Notes: a model not told the origin generated them from the sequence alone. Numbered from the stretch's first letter, positions 46,901 to 54,941 are shown. The stretch: 64,000 bases of DNA from Lachnospiraceae bacterium (GCA_002892395.1 NBBL01000008.1:62026-126025); one strand, 5' to 3'. Numbers and translations are program-made.

Positions 46901-47050
46901 CAGGAACCGGAACAGGCGCGTTTCGTCGACAGTGTATTCTTTGTTATAGTCGGCGTTTGTTCCTTCCTCGTACCCGTTCTGCTCAACCAGCCACTTCACG
47001 ATTAAGGATTCAAGACCGCTTTCCTTGGTATTGGTAAAAGCCATTGTCAA
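43985..47050 (-). CDS. hsdR: type I restriction enzyme R subunit
   Basis: The ATP-dependent translocase and nuclease subunit, 1021 residues. The N-terminal PD-(D/E)xK nuclease has LFINGLPVITMELKNQ. Superfamily 2 motor motifs follow: HSAGSGKS (Walker A), IIIDEAHSGQSG (DEAH) and FAFTATPKNK (motif III). The C-terminal helical domain contacts the methylase. It overlaps hsdS by four bases (ATGA). All catalytic motifs look intact. Confidence 0.95.
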   Translation of the reverse strand: MTMAFTNTKESGLESLIVKWLVEQNGYEEGTNADYNKEYTVDETRLFRFLQDTQPKEMDKLGVFTSDTKKRQFLNRLSGEIAKRGIIDVLRNGVKVYPADLIMFYLTPTENNEQARIMYEKNIFSVTRQLRYSQDAGKLALDVCLFINGLPVITMELKNQLTKQNTENAVRQYKEDRDFHDLLFSFKRCMVHFAVDDATIQFCTKLAGKDSWFLPFNKGYNDGAGNPPNPDGLMTDYLWKDILTKRKLSRIIENYAQVIEEVDEDTKKKSIKQIWPRYHQLDCVEKLLADVQENGVGKRYLIQHSAGSGKSNSIAWLAHQLIGLEKDGHPMIDSVLVVTDRRILDKQIRNTIKQFMQVKNTVTWAEHSGDLRKAIQDGKRIIISTIEKFPYIISEIGQEHKNNKFAIIIDEAHSGQSGRNSANMNLALSGLATDDDADNEDKINAMMEGRKLVSSASYFAFTATPKNKTEEMFGVAYEEDGEIKHRPFHVYTMKQAIQEGFILDVLRNYTTIDSWYKIMKTVEDDPMFDKKRAQKKLRAFVEGNPDVIAKKAAMMVEHFHEQVIAKKKIGGKARAMVVTASIPRCIEYYYAINKCLADRHSPYKTIVAFSGEHKYNGQEPALTSAAMNGFPDAKIPKEFKKDPYRILIVADMFQTGFDEPLLQTMYVDKPLYDIAAVQTLSRLNRAHPGKDEVYVLDFANKTSVIEEAFSKFYRTTILSGETDPNKLYDLITIMEEYQVYDDSDVEKLVDLFLSGAERDRLDPILDASTAVYKQLELDDQIKFKSAAKSFVRTYGFLGAILPYGNVDWEKLSIFLNLLIPKLPSPRDDDLSEGILQTIDLSSYRNEAQEAIAIKLEDADAEIAPVPAGKVGHIVEPEMDLLSKIIMDFNDMFGNINWNDADNVQRQILAIPEMVSKDKKYQNAMKNSDAQEARTESERALQAVIFSIMADNMELFKQFQDNPSFKKWLSDLVFNLTYNPEGKEYVMPGAEQKSVTYDFNPQQDLMMVAEDPAPYGEKKDDD

Positions 47051-48396
47051 TCCTCCTGTTCCTCTGATTCATCGAGTTCTTCATCGTTTTCTATTTCTAT
47101 ATCTTCATCTATATGTTCAAAGTCAGGCACTTCGATTTCTCTGACATCGATATGCCCAGTAACAGCTTCCGCAATAATTCTCGAACGCAACTCGTGCAAT
47201 ATATCAATATAATCATTGATTGCATCTATAGCTTCTTTTGTTTGCTGTTCTACCTTCTCGATCTCTTTAACTATGGCATCCTGCTCCTCTTTTGGAGGAT
47301 AAATGGTGTAAACATCATAAAAGTTCTGATTGGAAAGATTCTGTAAACCTACTGTCATTCCATTTGATCGGCCTGCGTAAACAGTCCTATATTCAGTTGT
47401 ATGATACAACGCCTCATAATATTTAGAGTTTGCATCTCGCTTTGGCACAAAAACGCCATAGTGGAATGTAACAATTCCACGATACTTTGATGCAAAAAAT
47501 ACGCCTAAATGTGCTTTGAATCTATTAAGAACCAAATCATTAGGAAGCACAAGTTTCCAATTGTCATATGATGCAGTATGCAAAGAGCGTTCCTTCATGT
47601 TTTCGTATGGCAACAACCCGTCCTTCTGTGAAAGTGAAAGGACAAGCTCATCGCCCTCAAATTTACGACTATTCTCTTCGAACAACCTTCCATTTAAAAG
47701 GATTTGCCAATGGTCAGGAACCTTACCGATGTAATCAATTCCGCTATCTTTAAGAGGGCGAGTCTCATCTAATCCTCTCTTTACGATTCGACTAATTCTG
47801 ATTTCCCGTTGTTCCCTCAACAGCCTAACTTGTTGCTTTCTCGTATCAATCAAGGAGTTGATTTTTGATACTTGCCAATCCAAATAATGAGCTATTTTCT
47901 TCTGTTCCTCGATTGAAGGAACAGGTGTTTTTAACGCGCCAAAAGCGTCAAATGATATCGTGTATCTTACGTTCTTTGAATACATTTTGTAATACCGGTT
48001 TGAAAATACATATTGAAACCAGTAATCTACATAATCTTCATCGATATATAATTCATTGCATTCTGCGACATCATATGCGGACGTAATCATTCCATTATAT
48101 TTTGATATGCCGGAGAAAACTGCGGAAACATCAAGATCAAAAAGACAAAGAACCATATCGTGTGGTCTTACCTCTTGGTATCCACTATAGGAAGCAGGGA
48201 CTTTTCCTCTACTATCTTCGATACTTTTTTCCTTAATACCTCCGGTTGTCAGTGACAACAGTTGGTAGTTTTTGTAAGCTTCACCGACCTTGATCTGCCT
48301 TTTCTTAAACAAAACCTTGTTGGGTATAAGTTTCCACGAGGATGGGATCTCGCCAATCCAAGGAATTTCACTGTCTTTGTATAGTTCATACCTCAT
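47047..48396 (-). CDS. hsdS: type I restriction enzyme S subunit
   Basis: The specificity subunit that sets the bipartite DNA target for HsdM and HsdR. The 449-residue protein has two target-recognition domains (residues 1-150 and 220-370), each followed by a helical spacer: PSIEEQKKIAHYLDWQVSKI and PPKEEQDAIVKEIEKVEQQ. The C-terminus is acidic. The ATG at 48396 follows CAAGGAGGGATTG and overlaps the end of hsdM by 11 bases. The recognised site cannot be read from sequence. Confidence 0.93.
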   Translation of the reverse strand: MRYELYKDSEIPWIGEIPSSWKLIPNKVLFKKRQIKVGEAYKNYQLLSLTTGGIKEKSIEDSRGKVPASYSGYQEVRPHDMVLCLFDLDVSAVFSGISKYNGMITSAYDVAECNELYIDEDYVDYWFQYVFSNRYYKMYSKNVRYTISFDAFGALKTPVPSIEEQKKIAHYLDWQVSKINSLIDTRKQQVRLLREQREIRISRIVKRGLDETRPLKDSGIDYIGKVPDHWQILLNGRLFEENSRKFEGDELVLSLSQKDGLLPYENMKERSLHTASYDNWKLVLPNDLVLNRFKAHLGVFFASKYRGIVTFHYGVFVPKRDANSKYYEALYHTTEYRTVYAGRSNGMTVGLQNLSNQNFYDVYTIYPPKEEQDAIVKEIEKVEQQTKEAIDAINDYIDILHELRSRIIAEAVTGHIDVREIEVPDFEHIDEDIEIENDEELDESEEQED

Positions 48397-50401
48397 GGAG
48401 CAATCCCTCCTTGATATCTGCGAGCTTTCCATCTGCTTTGATTTCCAAAGCGCTTAAATCATCCACAATATCTTGAATTGATCGACTCGAGAACGCTTTA
48501 TAGAAATACCTCGAAAAAGAAACTTCATATCCCGTTTGTGTTTTACTGTCATCCACAAATGCGTCATCGTTATACGGCAACACTTCATTTCTCATAAATC
48601 CTTGTATTCCATCAACATAATTGAATGGAACTATTTCTGTTTCTCTGAGTTCAGAATCTGTTTCACCTGCAACGGGCTGAGCACTGGGATCTTTCTCAGT
48701 GATAAATGGGCGGATTTTTTTAAGTGTGGCAGCTTTAAGTTTTGTCATTTTCGCAAAAGCCGACCAATCATCTGTGAACGCATCACCCGAAACTGATGCC
48801 AATGCTCTCTTTACTGCTTCAAATTCGTCAGTTTTCTTAAATGTATCCGCAGGAATAGGGCGTTCTGGATATACGCGCAGTCTAAGAGGACGTTCAACCG
48901 TTATAGACCAAAATCCAAAATCTGAATTGTCAAAAATGCGACTAACCTTGCTTTGTTCCATGTCCATAAAAATTCTAAGGATTTCCTTACGTATTTCAGC
49001 TGTTAACTCACAATTCTTCTTTCCCATGTTCTTACGTAGGAGCGCCTTCATTTCCGTTGCGTCAATAAGCTGTATTTTACCCCTGCGACGTTCCTCTTTT
49101 TTGTTTGAAAGAATCCATATATATGTGCCAATTCCCGTGTTGTAGAACATGTTTTCAGGAAGCGCAATTATGGCTTCAACATAGTCATTCTCTATCAAAT
49201 ATTTGCGTGCGTTGCTTTCTCCGCTACCTGCATCTCCTGTAAAGAGTGACGAGCCATTATGTACCTCAGCAATACGGCTGCCGAGCTCTGTGTCCTTTTT
49301 CATCTTCGCCACATTATTCAGCAGGAACAGGAGCTGGCCATCACTTACACGAGGTATCATCGACAGTTCTTCTCCACCTTCAATGTAAGTGTTAAAGCGC
49401 GTATCAAGTATTTCTTTTTTGCCGCCCATCTTCTCTGCATCGGTCTTCCAGCTCTTACCGTAAGGCGGATTTGAGAGCATGAAGTCAAACTGACGTGATG
49501 CGTGTTGATCGTCAGAAAGTGTGGAGCCATACATGATATGTTCCGCTTCTTCGCCGTCACCTTTCAGCAGCATATCCGCAGTACAGATAGCATAAGTCTC
49601 AGGATTGATTTCCTGCCCGAACAGATGGATAGCGACTTCTTTGCCGCGTCTCTTAGCCAGCGTCAAAAGTCTGTCCTGAGCAACGGTGAGCATACCACCA
49701 GTACCACATGCTCCGTCATAGCAGGAATAGGAAGCATCTTTTATCTTGTCGGCAATCGGCATGAACACAAGGTCTGCCATGAGTTCGACAACATCACGAG
49801 GTGTCCAGTGTTCTCCGGCTTCCTCATTGTTCTCTTCATTAAACTTACGAATCAGTTCCTCAAAGATGGTGCCCATGCCGTGGTTATCAAGGCCGGGATG
49901 CTTGAGGATCGTCTTTGCTTCATCCTTATAAATCGGATTCGGACTCAGGTTGATATCAGAAGATGTGAACTTCTCAATAACCGCACCAAGAATATCCGCA
50001 TCCACCATCGTGTCGATCTGATTACGGAACTTGAATTTATCCAGAATCACCTGAACATTGGGAGAAAACCCGTCAAGATATGCTTTAAAGTCAGCTTTCA
50101 AAGTCTGAGCTTTGGAGCGGCTGGTCAAGTCCTTCAGAAGGAAGGGAGACGCATTGCAGAAAGCCTGTCCCGCCGCATTGCACAGCGCAGGCCACTGGTT
50201 ATCGATTTTTGCAGCGTCCAGCTGTTTCTTCATTGCCAACACTGCCGGTTTCGTTTCTTCCAGCATGGCATCCAGACGACGGATTACCGTCATCGGGAGA
50301 ATAACGTCACGATACTTACCGCGCACATACACGTCGCGCAGGCAGTCGTCTGCGATTCCCCATATAAAACTTACTATCTGATTGTGAACCTGATTGTCCA
50401 T
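48386..50401 (-). CDS. hsdM: type I DNA methyltransferase M subunit
   Basis: N6-adenine methylase, 671 residues. The N-terminal HsdM_N helical domain begins MDNQVHNQIVSFIWGIADD. The SAM-binding motif I is YDGACGTGGML and the catalytic motif IV is LSNPPYGKSW. The frame opens 16 codons earlier, but ACGGAGGAAAATTG precedes the ATG at 50401. It follows the HTH gene by about 90 bases. Confidence 0.95.
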   Translation of the reverse strand: MDNQVHNQIVSFIWGIADDCLRDVYVRGKYRDVILPMTVIRRLDAMLEETKPAVLAMKKQLDAAKIDNQWPALCNAAGQAFCNASPFLLKDLTSRSKAQTLKADFKAYLDGFSPNVQVILDKFKFRNQIDTMVDADILGAVIEKFTSSDINLSPNPIYKDEAKTILKHPGLDNHGMGTIFEELIRKFNEENNEEAGEHWTPRDVVELMADLVFMPIADKIKDASYSCYDGACGTGGMLTVAQDRLLTLAKRRGKEVAIHLFGQEINPETYAICTADMLLKGDGEEAEHIMYGSTLSDDQHASRQFDFMLSNPPYGKSWKTDAEKMGGKKEILDTRFNTYIEGGEELSMIPRVSDGQLLFLLNNVAKMKKDTELGSRIAEVHNGSSLFTGDAGSGESNARKYLIENDYVEAIIALPENMFYNTGIGTYIWILSNKKEERRRGKIQLIDATEMKALLRKNMGKKNCELTAEIRKEILRIFMDMEQSKVSRIFDNSDFGFWSITVERPLRLRVYPERPIPADTFKKTDEFEAVKRALASVSGDAFTDDWSAFAKMTKLKAATLKKIRPFITEKDPSAQPVAGETDSELRETEIVPFNYVDGIQGFMRNEVLPYNDDAFVDDSKTQTGYEVSFSRYFYKAFSSRSIQDIVDDLSALEIKADGKLADIKEGLLHEV

Positions 50402-50493
50402 TACAATTTTCCTCCGTTTGTCCGTGGCATAGTTTGCATAGTTTGCCACTCTATATTTTCATTCTACAAAATCTGTTGTCCCATAAACCGGAC

Positions 50494-50721
50494 TTACTCG
50501 GCATCCTGTTCTTCTTTTTCAGGTGAGTTATCATCGGATGCTCCACCGGAGCGAATCCAATCATCGACTTCTGAGAGTTTGAATTTCCACAGTCTGCCGA
50601 CTTTATACGCAGGCATATTCCGTTTTGAAATCCACTGCAAAATAGTCTCTCGTCCAACACCGAGATATGCCTGTACATCTTTTAATGTTACCCATTTTTC
50701 AACTTGCAGCTGATCGCTCAC
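50494..50721 (-). CDS. HTH_17 (excisionase-type) DNA-binding protein
   Basis: A 75-residue MerR-like winged helix protein: WVTLKDVQAYLGVGRETILQ, RNMPAYKVGRLWKFKLSEVD. Such proteins act as excisionases or small regulators. The acidic tail ends SPEKEEQDAE. It lies between the NBR1-Ig gene and hsdM in the same direction, a place where small HTH genes often tune type I restriction operons. AGGTAATAAAG-type spacing before the ATG is weak. Confidence 0.8.
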   Translation of the reverse strand: MSDQLQVEKWVTLKDVQAYLGVGRETILQWISKRNMPAYKVGRLWKFKLSEVDDWIRSGGASDDNSPEKEEQDAE

Positions 50722-50737
50722 TTTATTACCTCCATCT

Positions 50738-51592
50738 TTAAGAGTTCTTCCTTTTGAACTTTACATCTATATCTATATCGAACATTCGACTACCGGGATA
50801 ACAGTCATTGTCATCGCTGTCTACCATGATCCAATGGCAAGTTGTATGCCCTTCAAATGGTCTGAGCTCAATGACTGTGGAGATTTCCACACCGGTTTTC
50901 GGTGGAGTCTCCGGTATTTCAATGTAGTTGCTTTCTGCCCGTGGCCTTATCTCATCATGATTGGAAAGATACAGCTTTCGGCCACGCCATGTTTGCGTGC
51001 CCAGATTAGAGAATTTCCACGTTATCGTCAGCTTCTCATACATGAAACCCGAATAACCTCTCTTGTGATCCGGCTTGATGTACACTGTGTCATCCGGGTA
51101 CAGAGACGATATGTGGTGAAAAGAGCTGGGCTCCTGCTCCGGTTCTTCCAAAAGCTGCTGATAGGTCATTGCCACAATATCCGCAGCATCTTCCTTATCG
51201 CTATCAATAAAAGCTTTGAACTGAACTGCAAGTGCTCTCCAGAGTGCTTGCGGATTTTTTTCTGCTGTGGGCGGAATTGTGAAGGCAAGCATTACGTCGC
51301 CGTACTTATTCTTGTCGATGATCTTTTCAAAATATGCGCATAAGCCATCTTCATTAAAAGTCTTAAAAGAGGCCTTCAGGTCTGGAGACATCTTCCTCGA
51401 CCCGTCAAATAGCTTTCGCTCCAAGGGTACATCGTCTGACTTTAGTCTATCGCCCTGCTTGTGCGAGAAATAATTGCTCCCCGCTTCAATAAAGCAGAAG
51501 GAAACAAATATCCCGTTGTTTTTTCGGCTCGGATAATACATCTGTGCTGCCGTGCTCGGAAATATCCGGCTGAAATATTCACTTAATTCCAA
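50738..51592 (-). CDS. NBR1-Ig-like domain protein heading the restriction operon
   Basis: A 284-residue protein, TTG start at 51592 after GAGGAGGTATTCGA; the ATG 21 codons earlier has no site. The N-terminal 150 residues (ELSEYFSRIFPSTAAQMYYP, DGSRKMSPDLKASFKTF) are unassigned. From about residue 180 an NBR1-Ig-like domain is seen: ITWKFSNLGTQTWRGRKLYL and GHTTCHWIMVDSDDNDCYPG, with the typical tryptophans. This domain is best known from autophagy receptors but also occurs in bacteria. It is the first gene of the operon with HTH, HsdM, HsdS and HsdR. Role unknown. Confidence 0.65.
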   Translation of the reverse strand: MELSEYFSRIFPSTAAQMYYPSRKNNGIFVSFCFIEAGSNYFSHKQGDRLKSDDVPLERKLFDGSRKMSPDLKASFKTFNEDGLCAYFEKIIDKNKYGDVMLAFTIPPTAEKNPQALWRALAVQFKAFIDSDKEDAADIVAMTYQQLLEEPEQEPSSFHHISSLYPDDTVYIKPDHKRGYSGFMYEKLTITWKFSNLGTQTWRGRKLYLSNHDEIRPRAESNYIEIPETPPKTGVEISTVIELRPFEGHTTCHWIMVDSDDNDCYPGSRMFDIDIDVKFKRKNS

Positions 51593-51737
51593 TCGAATAC
51601 CTCCTCTCAGATCTTGTCCTATGTTTTGTCCTATGTGTCTCACGTTACCGGTCAAGCCGTCTCATTTTGCCGTGCGAAACTATAAACAAGCAGGGCAAAG
51701 AAGGCAAAAGCCGACAATGTGAGGCCTTGACTATTTA

Positions 51738-51778
51738 ATTATACACAGAAACACCATCTATATCAATATTCTATAGAT
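51738..51778 (-). promoter_or_regulatory. promoter and operator of the restriction operon
   Basis: TTGATA (51761-51766) and TATAAT (51738-51743), 17 bases apart, on the minus strand. A dyad ATCTATA, nine bases, TATAGAT (51756-51778) covers the -35 box, so a repressor could block it. The leader to the NBR1-Ig gene is about 140 bases. Confidence 0.7.
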
Positions 51779-51936
51779 ATAAGCTCACATAAACAGACAA
51801 AAAACCACTTTATTGCACTCCTCATCAAAAACCTTGGATGCATCCCCTGATCAAGGATGAGTTCAGTTTCCAAGGGTGGTGCAAATAACGCAGCTGACTT
51901 CTGAACGGAAGGCTGAGCAGGAAGGAGATGAAAAAC

Positions 51937-52131
51937 GTGACTAAAGACGAACGCGAGAATTGGATTATCAATATCGAAAACACCGCATCTACGATCAGCT
52001 CCCAATTGGGATCAGCTGTAGTTGACGGAGTATTCCAGCGATACGGCGCTCACAGCGTCGAAAACCTAAATCCGAGTGATCTGCCGGACGTATTCAGCGA
52101 GTTATACGCCATCGAAGCGGATCTCAGATAA
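51937..52131 (+). CDS. small protein of mobile-element type
   Basis: A 64-residue acidic protein (MTKDERENWIINIENTASTI, ending SELYAIEADLR). I recall similar short proteins from conjugative transposons and plasmids without a known role. GAAGGAG is too close to the ATG at 51928, so I chose the GTG at 51937, nine bases beyond it. The gene runs rightward, away from the restriction operon. Confidence 0.55.
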   Translation: MTKDERENWIINIENTASTISSQLGSAVVDGVFQRYGAHSVENLNPSDLPDVFSELYAIEADLR

Positions 52132-52243
52132 CGGTCAATGCCCTGAGCAAGGCATAAAAAGGCTCACCGCTATGAACGCTCACCCGGCATGCAGAGTGGC
52201 TCGAACGATCATAGCAGTCACAAGTAAATAAACACCAACCTAC

Positions 52244-52306
52244 GAGCGTGGTTGGCAACTGAAACGGATTTTTTCCCGTTCCGGTCGGCCTTCCACGCTC
52301 TTTTTT
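52244..52306 (+). terminator. terminator after the small gene
   Basis: GAGCGTGG and CCACGCTC form the outer stem with a second inner hairpin, then TTTTTT. It ends about 175 bases past the small gene. Confidence 0.65.
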
Positions 52307-52353
52307 CATGAGACCTCCGGTTCGGGAACCACACGAAAATCGGAGGTTTTATC

Positions 52354-52494
52354 ATGCAAAACAATGAAAATCAGAAGACTTACTTTATCTACGTTCGCAG
52401 CACCGGTGAGAAGGTGCCGGTCACCAAAGAACAGCACGACTCTTTCTATTACAAACGTAAGGGGCTGAATCGAGCCTTGTACAACGTTCCTTAA
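52354..52494 (+). pseudogene. mobile-element gene cut by an IS30 fragment
   Basis: ATCGGAGGTTTTATC precedes MQNNENQKTYFIYVRSTGEK then VTKEQHDSF, which I recall as the start of a small sigma-70-like regulatory protein of Tn916-type elements. After 32 codons the frame runs into the transposase fragment (YKRKGLNRALYNVP) and stops. Confidence 0.6.
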
Positions 52495-52546
52495 CGAAAT
52501 CCGGACAGGATTGGTCGCAGGTTGGACAGGATGCACATTTAACGCC
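52448..52546 (-). mobile_element. IS30-family transposase fragment
   Basis: On the minus strand: GVKCASCPTCDQSCPDFVKE and RCTRLDSAPYVCN. About 67 bases are identical to 10450-10516 in the IS30 relic, in opposite orientation. Both are pieces of the same transposase type. Confidence 0.8.
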
Positions 52547-52619
52547 ACTGATCTACAAACTCCACTTTTATGGGAACATTACAATGGAAGTGAAAGAAAA
52601 AACGATTGGAGGGGTTGCT

Positions 52620-52971
52620 ATGACACAGAATTTGACTTATACCCGTTGTGGTTGATTATCTCATCCCCGATATTCGGTTGAGCTATGTAAGCGATAAACC
52701 ACTTGGGAAGTACAGTAGAATGCGCAGAGTTTTTCTTGCGGAAAATAATCCAATACTCTTAGATGACATGATTCTAACAGAGACATTATTTCCGCATTTA
52801 TGGGAAATTGACGAAACTGCTCACCGCAGAGTGGAACAGATAGTGACTGAACTTCTGGAGAAAAATCCGGCTCCGGATAAGTCAACCCAACAGCTTGCTT
52901 AGGTGCAGCACATGAGTAGTCTAAAAGCACAGGCGGAGGAAATCGTTAATGCAGAACTGATTTTTTGCTAA
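52620..52971 (+). pseudogene. TnpV transposon protein, broken
   Basis: MTQNLTYTRCG, then after a one-base shift DYLIPDIRLSYVSDKPLGKY, FLAENNPILLDDMILTETLF, LWEIDETAHRRVEQI. A TAG at about 52900 interrupts the tail, which continues SSLKAQAEEIVNAELIFC to the natural end. TnpV is a small protein of Tn4451/Tn5397-like elements. GGAGGGGTTGCT precedes the ATG. Confidence 0.8.
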
Positions 52972-53066
52972 CAGAATATAGAATTTTTACTTAGGGCTGA
53001 CTGTAACAGGTCAGCCTTATTTCTTTGATGGGACAATTCTTGAATTGTGTTTATGGCAGTCCCAGA

Positions 53067-53106
53067 ATTGTGCTTTTGATAATTCAAGAACTGTCAAAAG
53101 CACAAT
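53067..53106. repeat. 13-base inverted repeat
   Basis: ATTGTGCTTTTGA and TCAAAAGCACAAT are perfect arms with 14 bases between. AAGAATTGTG-like half copies lie just upstream (53034-53050). No T-run follows. It could be an operator or the end of a lost element. The rest of 52972-53224 is AT-rich and holds no gene that I see. Confidence 0.6.
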
Positions 53107-53224
53107 GTAACAATACTGATCTTATCCTTTCCTATCCGGAATGGAACAGGAATGATAAGATGTAATATAACTACTGTTGAGGCTGTGGTCTGCCTTTATT
53201 GTAGAAATTTTTTCACTATCTCAT

Positions 53225-53329
53225 ATAAAAGTGTGATTGATAAGCATTAAATTTTTAATAATTTTGTGATTTCGGTTGTAATTTTCATAGATTTCGCATA
53301 TAATAAAAATGTGATTATAAAGCATAAAA
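53225..53329 (+). promoter_or_regulatory. paired direct repeats upstream of the AAA_14 ATPase
   Basis: ATAAAAGTGTGATTGATAAG (from 53225) and ATAAAAATGTGATTATAAAG (from 53303) are related 27-base sites 78 bases apart. A third half copy, AATAAAAATGTGAGG, runs into the ribosome site at 53334-53348. The spacing and the repeated motif suggest regulator binding. Confidence 0.5.
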
Positions 53330-53357
53330 CTCCAATAAAAATGTGAGGAGTGATCCT

Positions 53358-54698
53358 ATGGAACGATTTATCTTAAAAAAGTTGCTGGATTGGAAGAATT
53401 CTCCCTACCGCAAGCCTTTAATCTTGAAGGGCGTACGTCAGGTAGGTAAGACTTGGATTCTAAAAGAGTTCGGCAGACGCTGTTATGAAAATACAGCCTA
53501 CTTTAACTTCGACGAAAGCGAAGAATATAAACAATTTTTTGAAACAACCAAGGATGTGGACCGGATTCTACAAAACCTTATGCTGGCAAGCGGTCAAAAG
53601 ATATTGCCGGAAAAGACCCTCATCATCTTTGACGAGGTACAGGACTGCCCGAAAGTCATTAACTCCATGAAATATTTCTGCGAGAACGCACCGCAGTACC
53701 ATGTTGCCTGCGCCGGTTCTCTGTTAGGTATCGCCTTGGCGAAGCCTTCCTCTTTTCCAGTAGGCAAGGTCAACTTCATGCAGATTGTCCCAATGACCTT
53801 CGCTGAGTTTCTACTTGCCAACGGTGATGAAAATCTGGTGCAGTATCTGGAACAGGTGGATACCCTTGAACCTATCCCTGACGCCTTCTTTAATCCGCTG
53901 TATGAGAAGCTGAAGATGTACTATGTCACCGGTGGTATGCCGGAGCCGGTATTGATGTGGACGGAGGCACGGGATGTTTCGGCCATGCAGGAAGCATTGT
54001 CCGGAATCATCGGAGCCTATGAGCGTGATTTTGCTAAGCATCCTAATCTCAGCGAGTTCCCGAAAATCTCAATGATTTGGAAGTCTATTCCTTCTCAACT
54101 GGCAAGGGAGAACAAGAAATTTATATATAAGGTGGTCAAGGAAGGCGCACGAGCCCGTGAGTACGAGGATGCTTTGCAATGGCTGGTGGATGCCCGTCTG
54201 GTGCATAAAATTTATCGCAGCTCAGCTCCCGGCTTGCCGATTGCAGCTTACGATGACTTGTCTGCTTTCAAGATTTATTTGGTAGATGTGGGACTGCTCC
54301 GCCGTCTGGCACAGTTGGCCCCCACTGCCTTTGGCGAAGGAAACCGCCTATTTACTGAATTCAAAGGCGCATTAACCGAAAACTTTGTGTTGCAGACTTT
54401 AATTACTCAGTTTGAAGTCATGCCCCGTTATTGGAGCCAGAACAACCCACCTTACGAGGTGAATTTCCTCATTCAGCGGGAGAACGACATCTTCCCCTTG
54501 GAGGTCAAATCCGAAGCCAACACAACCAGCAAGAGTATGAAGAAGTTCAAGGAACTGTTCCCTGATAAGGTCAAGCTTCGCATCCGTTTCTCATTGGACA
54601 ATCTGAAGCTGGACGAAGATATGCTGAATATCCCGCTGTTCATGGCAGATCAGGCGGATCGATTGATTGGGTTGGCATTGGAAAAGAGGAAGCACTGA
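53358..54698 (+). CDS. AAA_14/DUF4143 ATPase
   Basis: A 446-residue P-loop ATPase of the archaeal-like AAA_14 plus DUF4143 family. Walker A is LKGVRQVGKTWILKEF, Walker B LIIFDEVQDCPKVI, sensor region YHVACAGSLLGIAL. The C-terminal DUF4143 part has VDVGLLRRLAQL, the ENFVLQTLI segment and a nuclease-like NFLIQRENDIFPLEVKSEAN (E-x-K). Function unknown; members are common near mobile elements. The ATG at 53358 follows GTGAGGAGTGATCCT. Confidence 0.85.
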   Translation: MERFILKKLLDWKNSPYRKPLILKGVRQVGKTWILKEFGRRCYENTAYFNFDESEEYKQFFETTKDVDRILQNLMLASGQKILPEKTLIIFDEVQDCPKVINSMKYFCENAPQYHVACAGSLLGIALAKPSSFPVGKVNFMQIVPMTFAEFLLANGDENLVQYLEQVDTLEPIPDAFFNPLYEKLKMYYVTGGMPEPVLMWTEARDVSAMQEALSGIIGAYERDFAKHPNLSEFPKISMIWKSIPSQLARENKKFIYKVVKEGARAREYEDALQWLVDARLVHKIYRSSAPGLPIAAYDDLSAFKIYLVDVGLLRRLAQLAPTAFGEGNRLFTEFKGALTENFVLQTLITQFEVMPRYWSQNNPPYEVNFLIQRENDIFPLEVKSEANTTSKSMKKFKELFPDKVKLRIRFSLDNLKLDEDMLNIPLFMADQADRLIGLALEKRKH

Positions 54699-54757
54699 TG
54701 TATATGGCTAAACTATATTAACCTAAATTGAAAAAACATTGAGGCGAATGAAATGAA

Positions 54758-54820
54758 TCAATCGTGGCCAACTTCCTTGATCCGCTCATAAATTTGAGTG
54801 GCAATGCTATCCTTCTGCAA
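54758..54820 (-). pseudogene. 20-codon remnant of a regulated gene
   Basis: AAGGAGGTGATTTC and a TTG start give MQKDSIATQIYERIKEVGHD, then a stop. The strong ribosome site, promoter and operator suggest that this was the start of a real gene, probably a regulator, cut off by rearrangement. Confidence 0.5.
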
Positions 54821-54835
54821 GAAATCACCTCCTTG

Positions 54836-54877
54836 TTTTGTCTCAAATATTATATGGTTTTTGAGACAAAAGCCCAA
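54836..54877 (-). promoter_or_regulatory. promoter with inverted-repeat operator around the -10 box
   Basis: On the minus strand TTGGGC (54872-54877) and TATAAT (54849-54854) are 17 bases apart. TTTTGTCTCAAA and TTTGAGACAAAA (54836-54847 and 54860-54871) are perfect 12-base arms flanking the -10 box, a classic repressor site layout. Confidence 0.65.
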
Positions 54878-54941
54878 GGTAAGGTTCTGGCCGCATACTG
54901 TCGCGGACAAAAAGTTGGACTGATTAACACCTGATTAAGGT

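Noticed and set aside
51763-52005. 80-codon minus-strand frame
   Set aside because: It overlaps the restriction operon promoter and the opposite small gene, and lacks a ribosome site and recognisable features.
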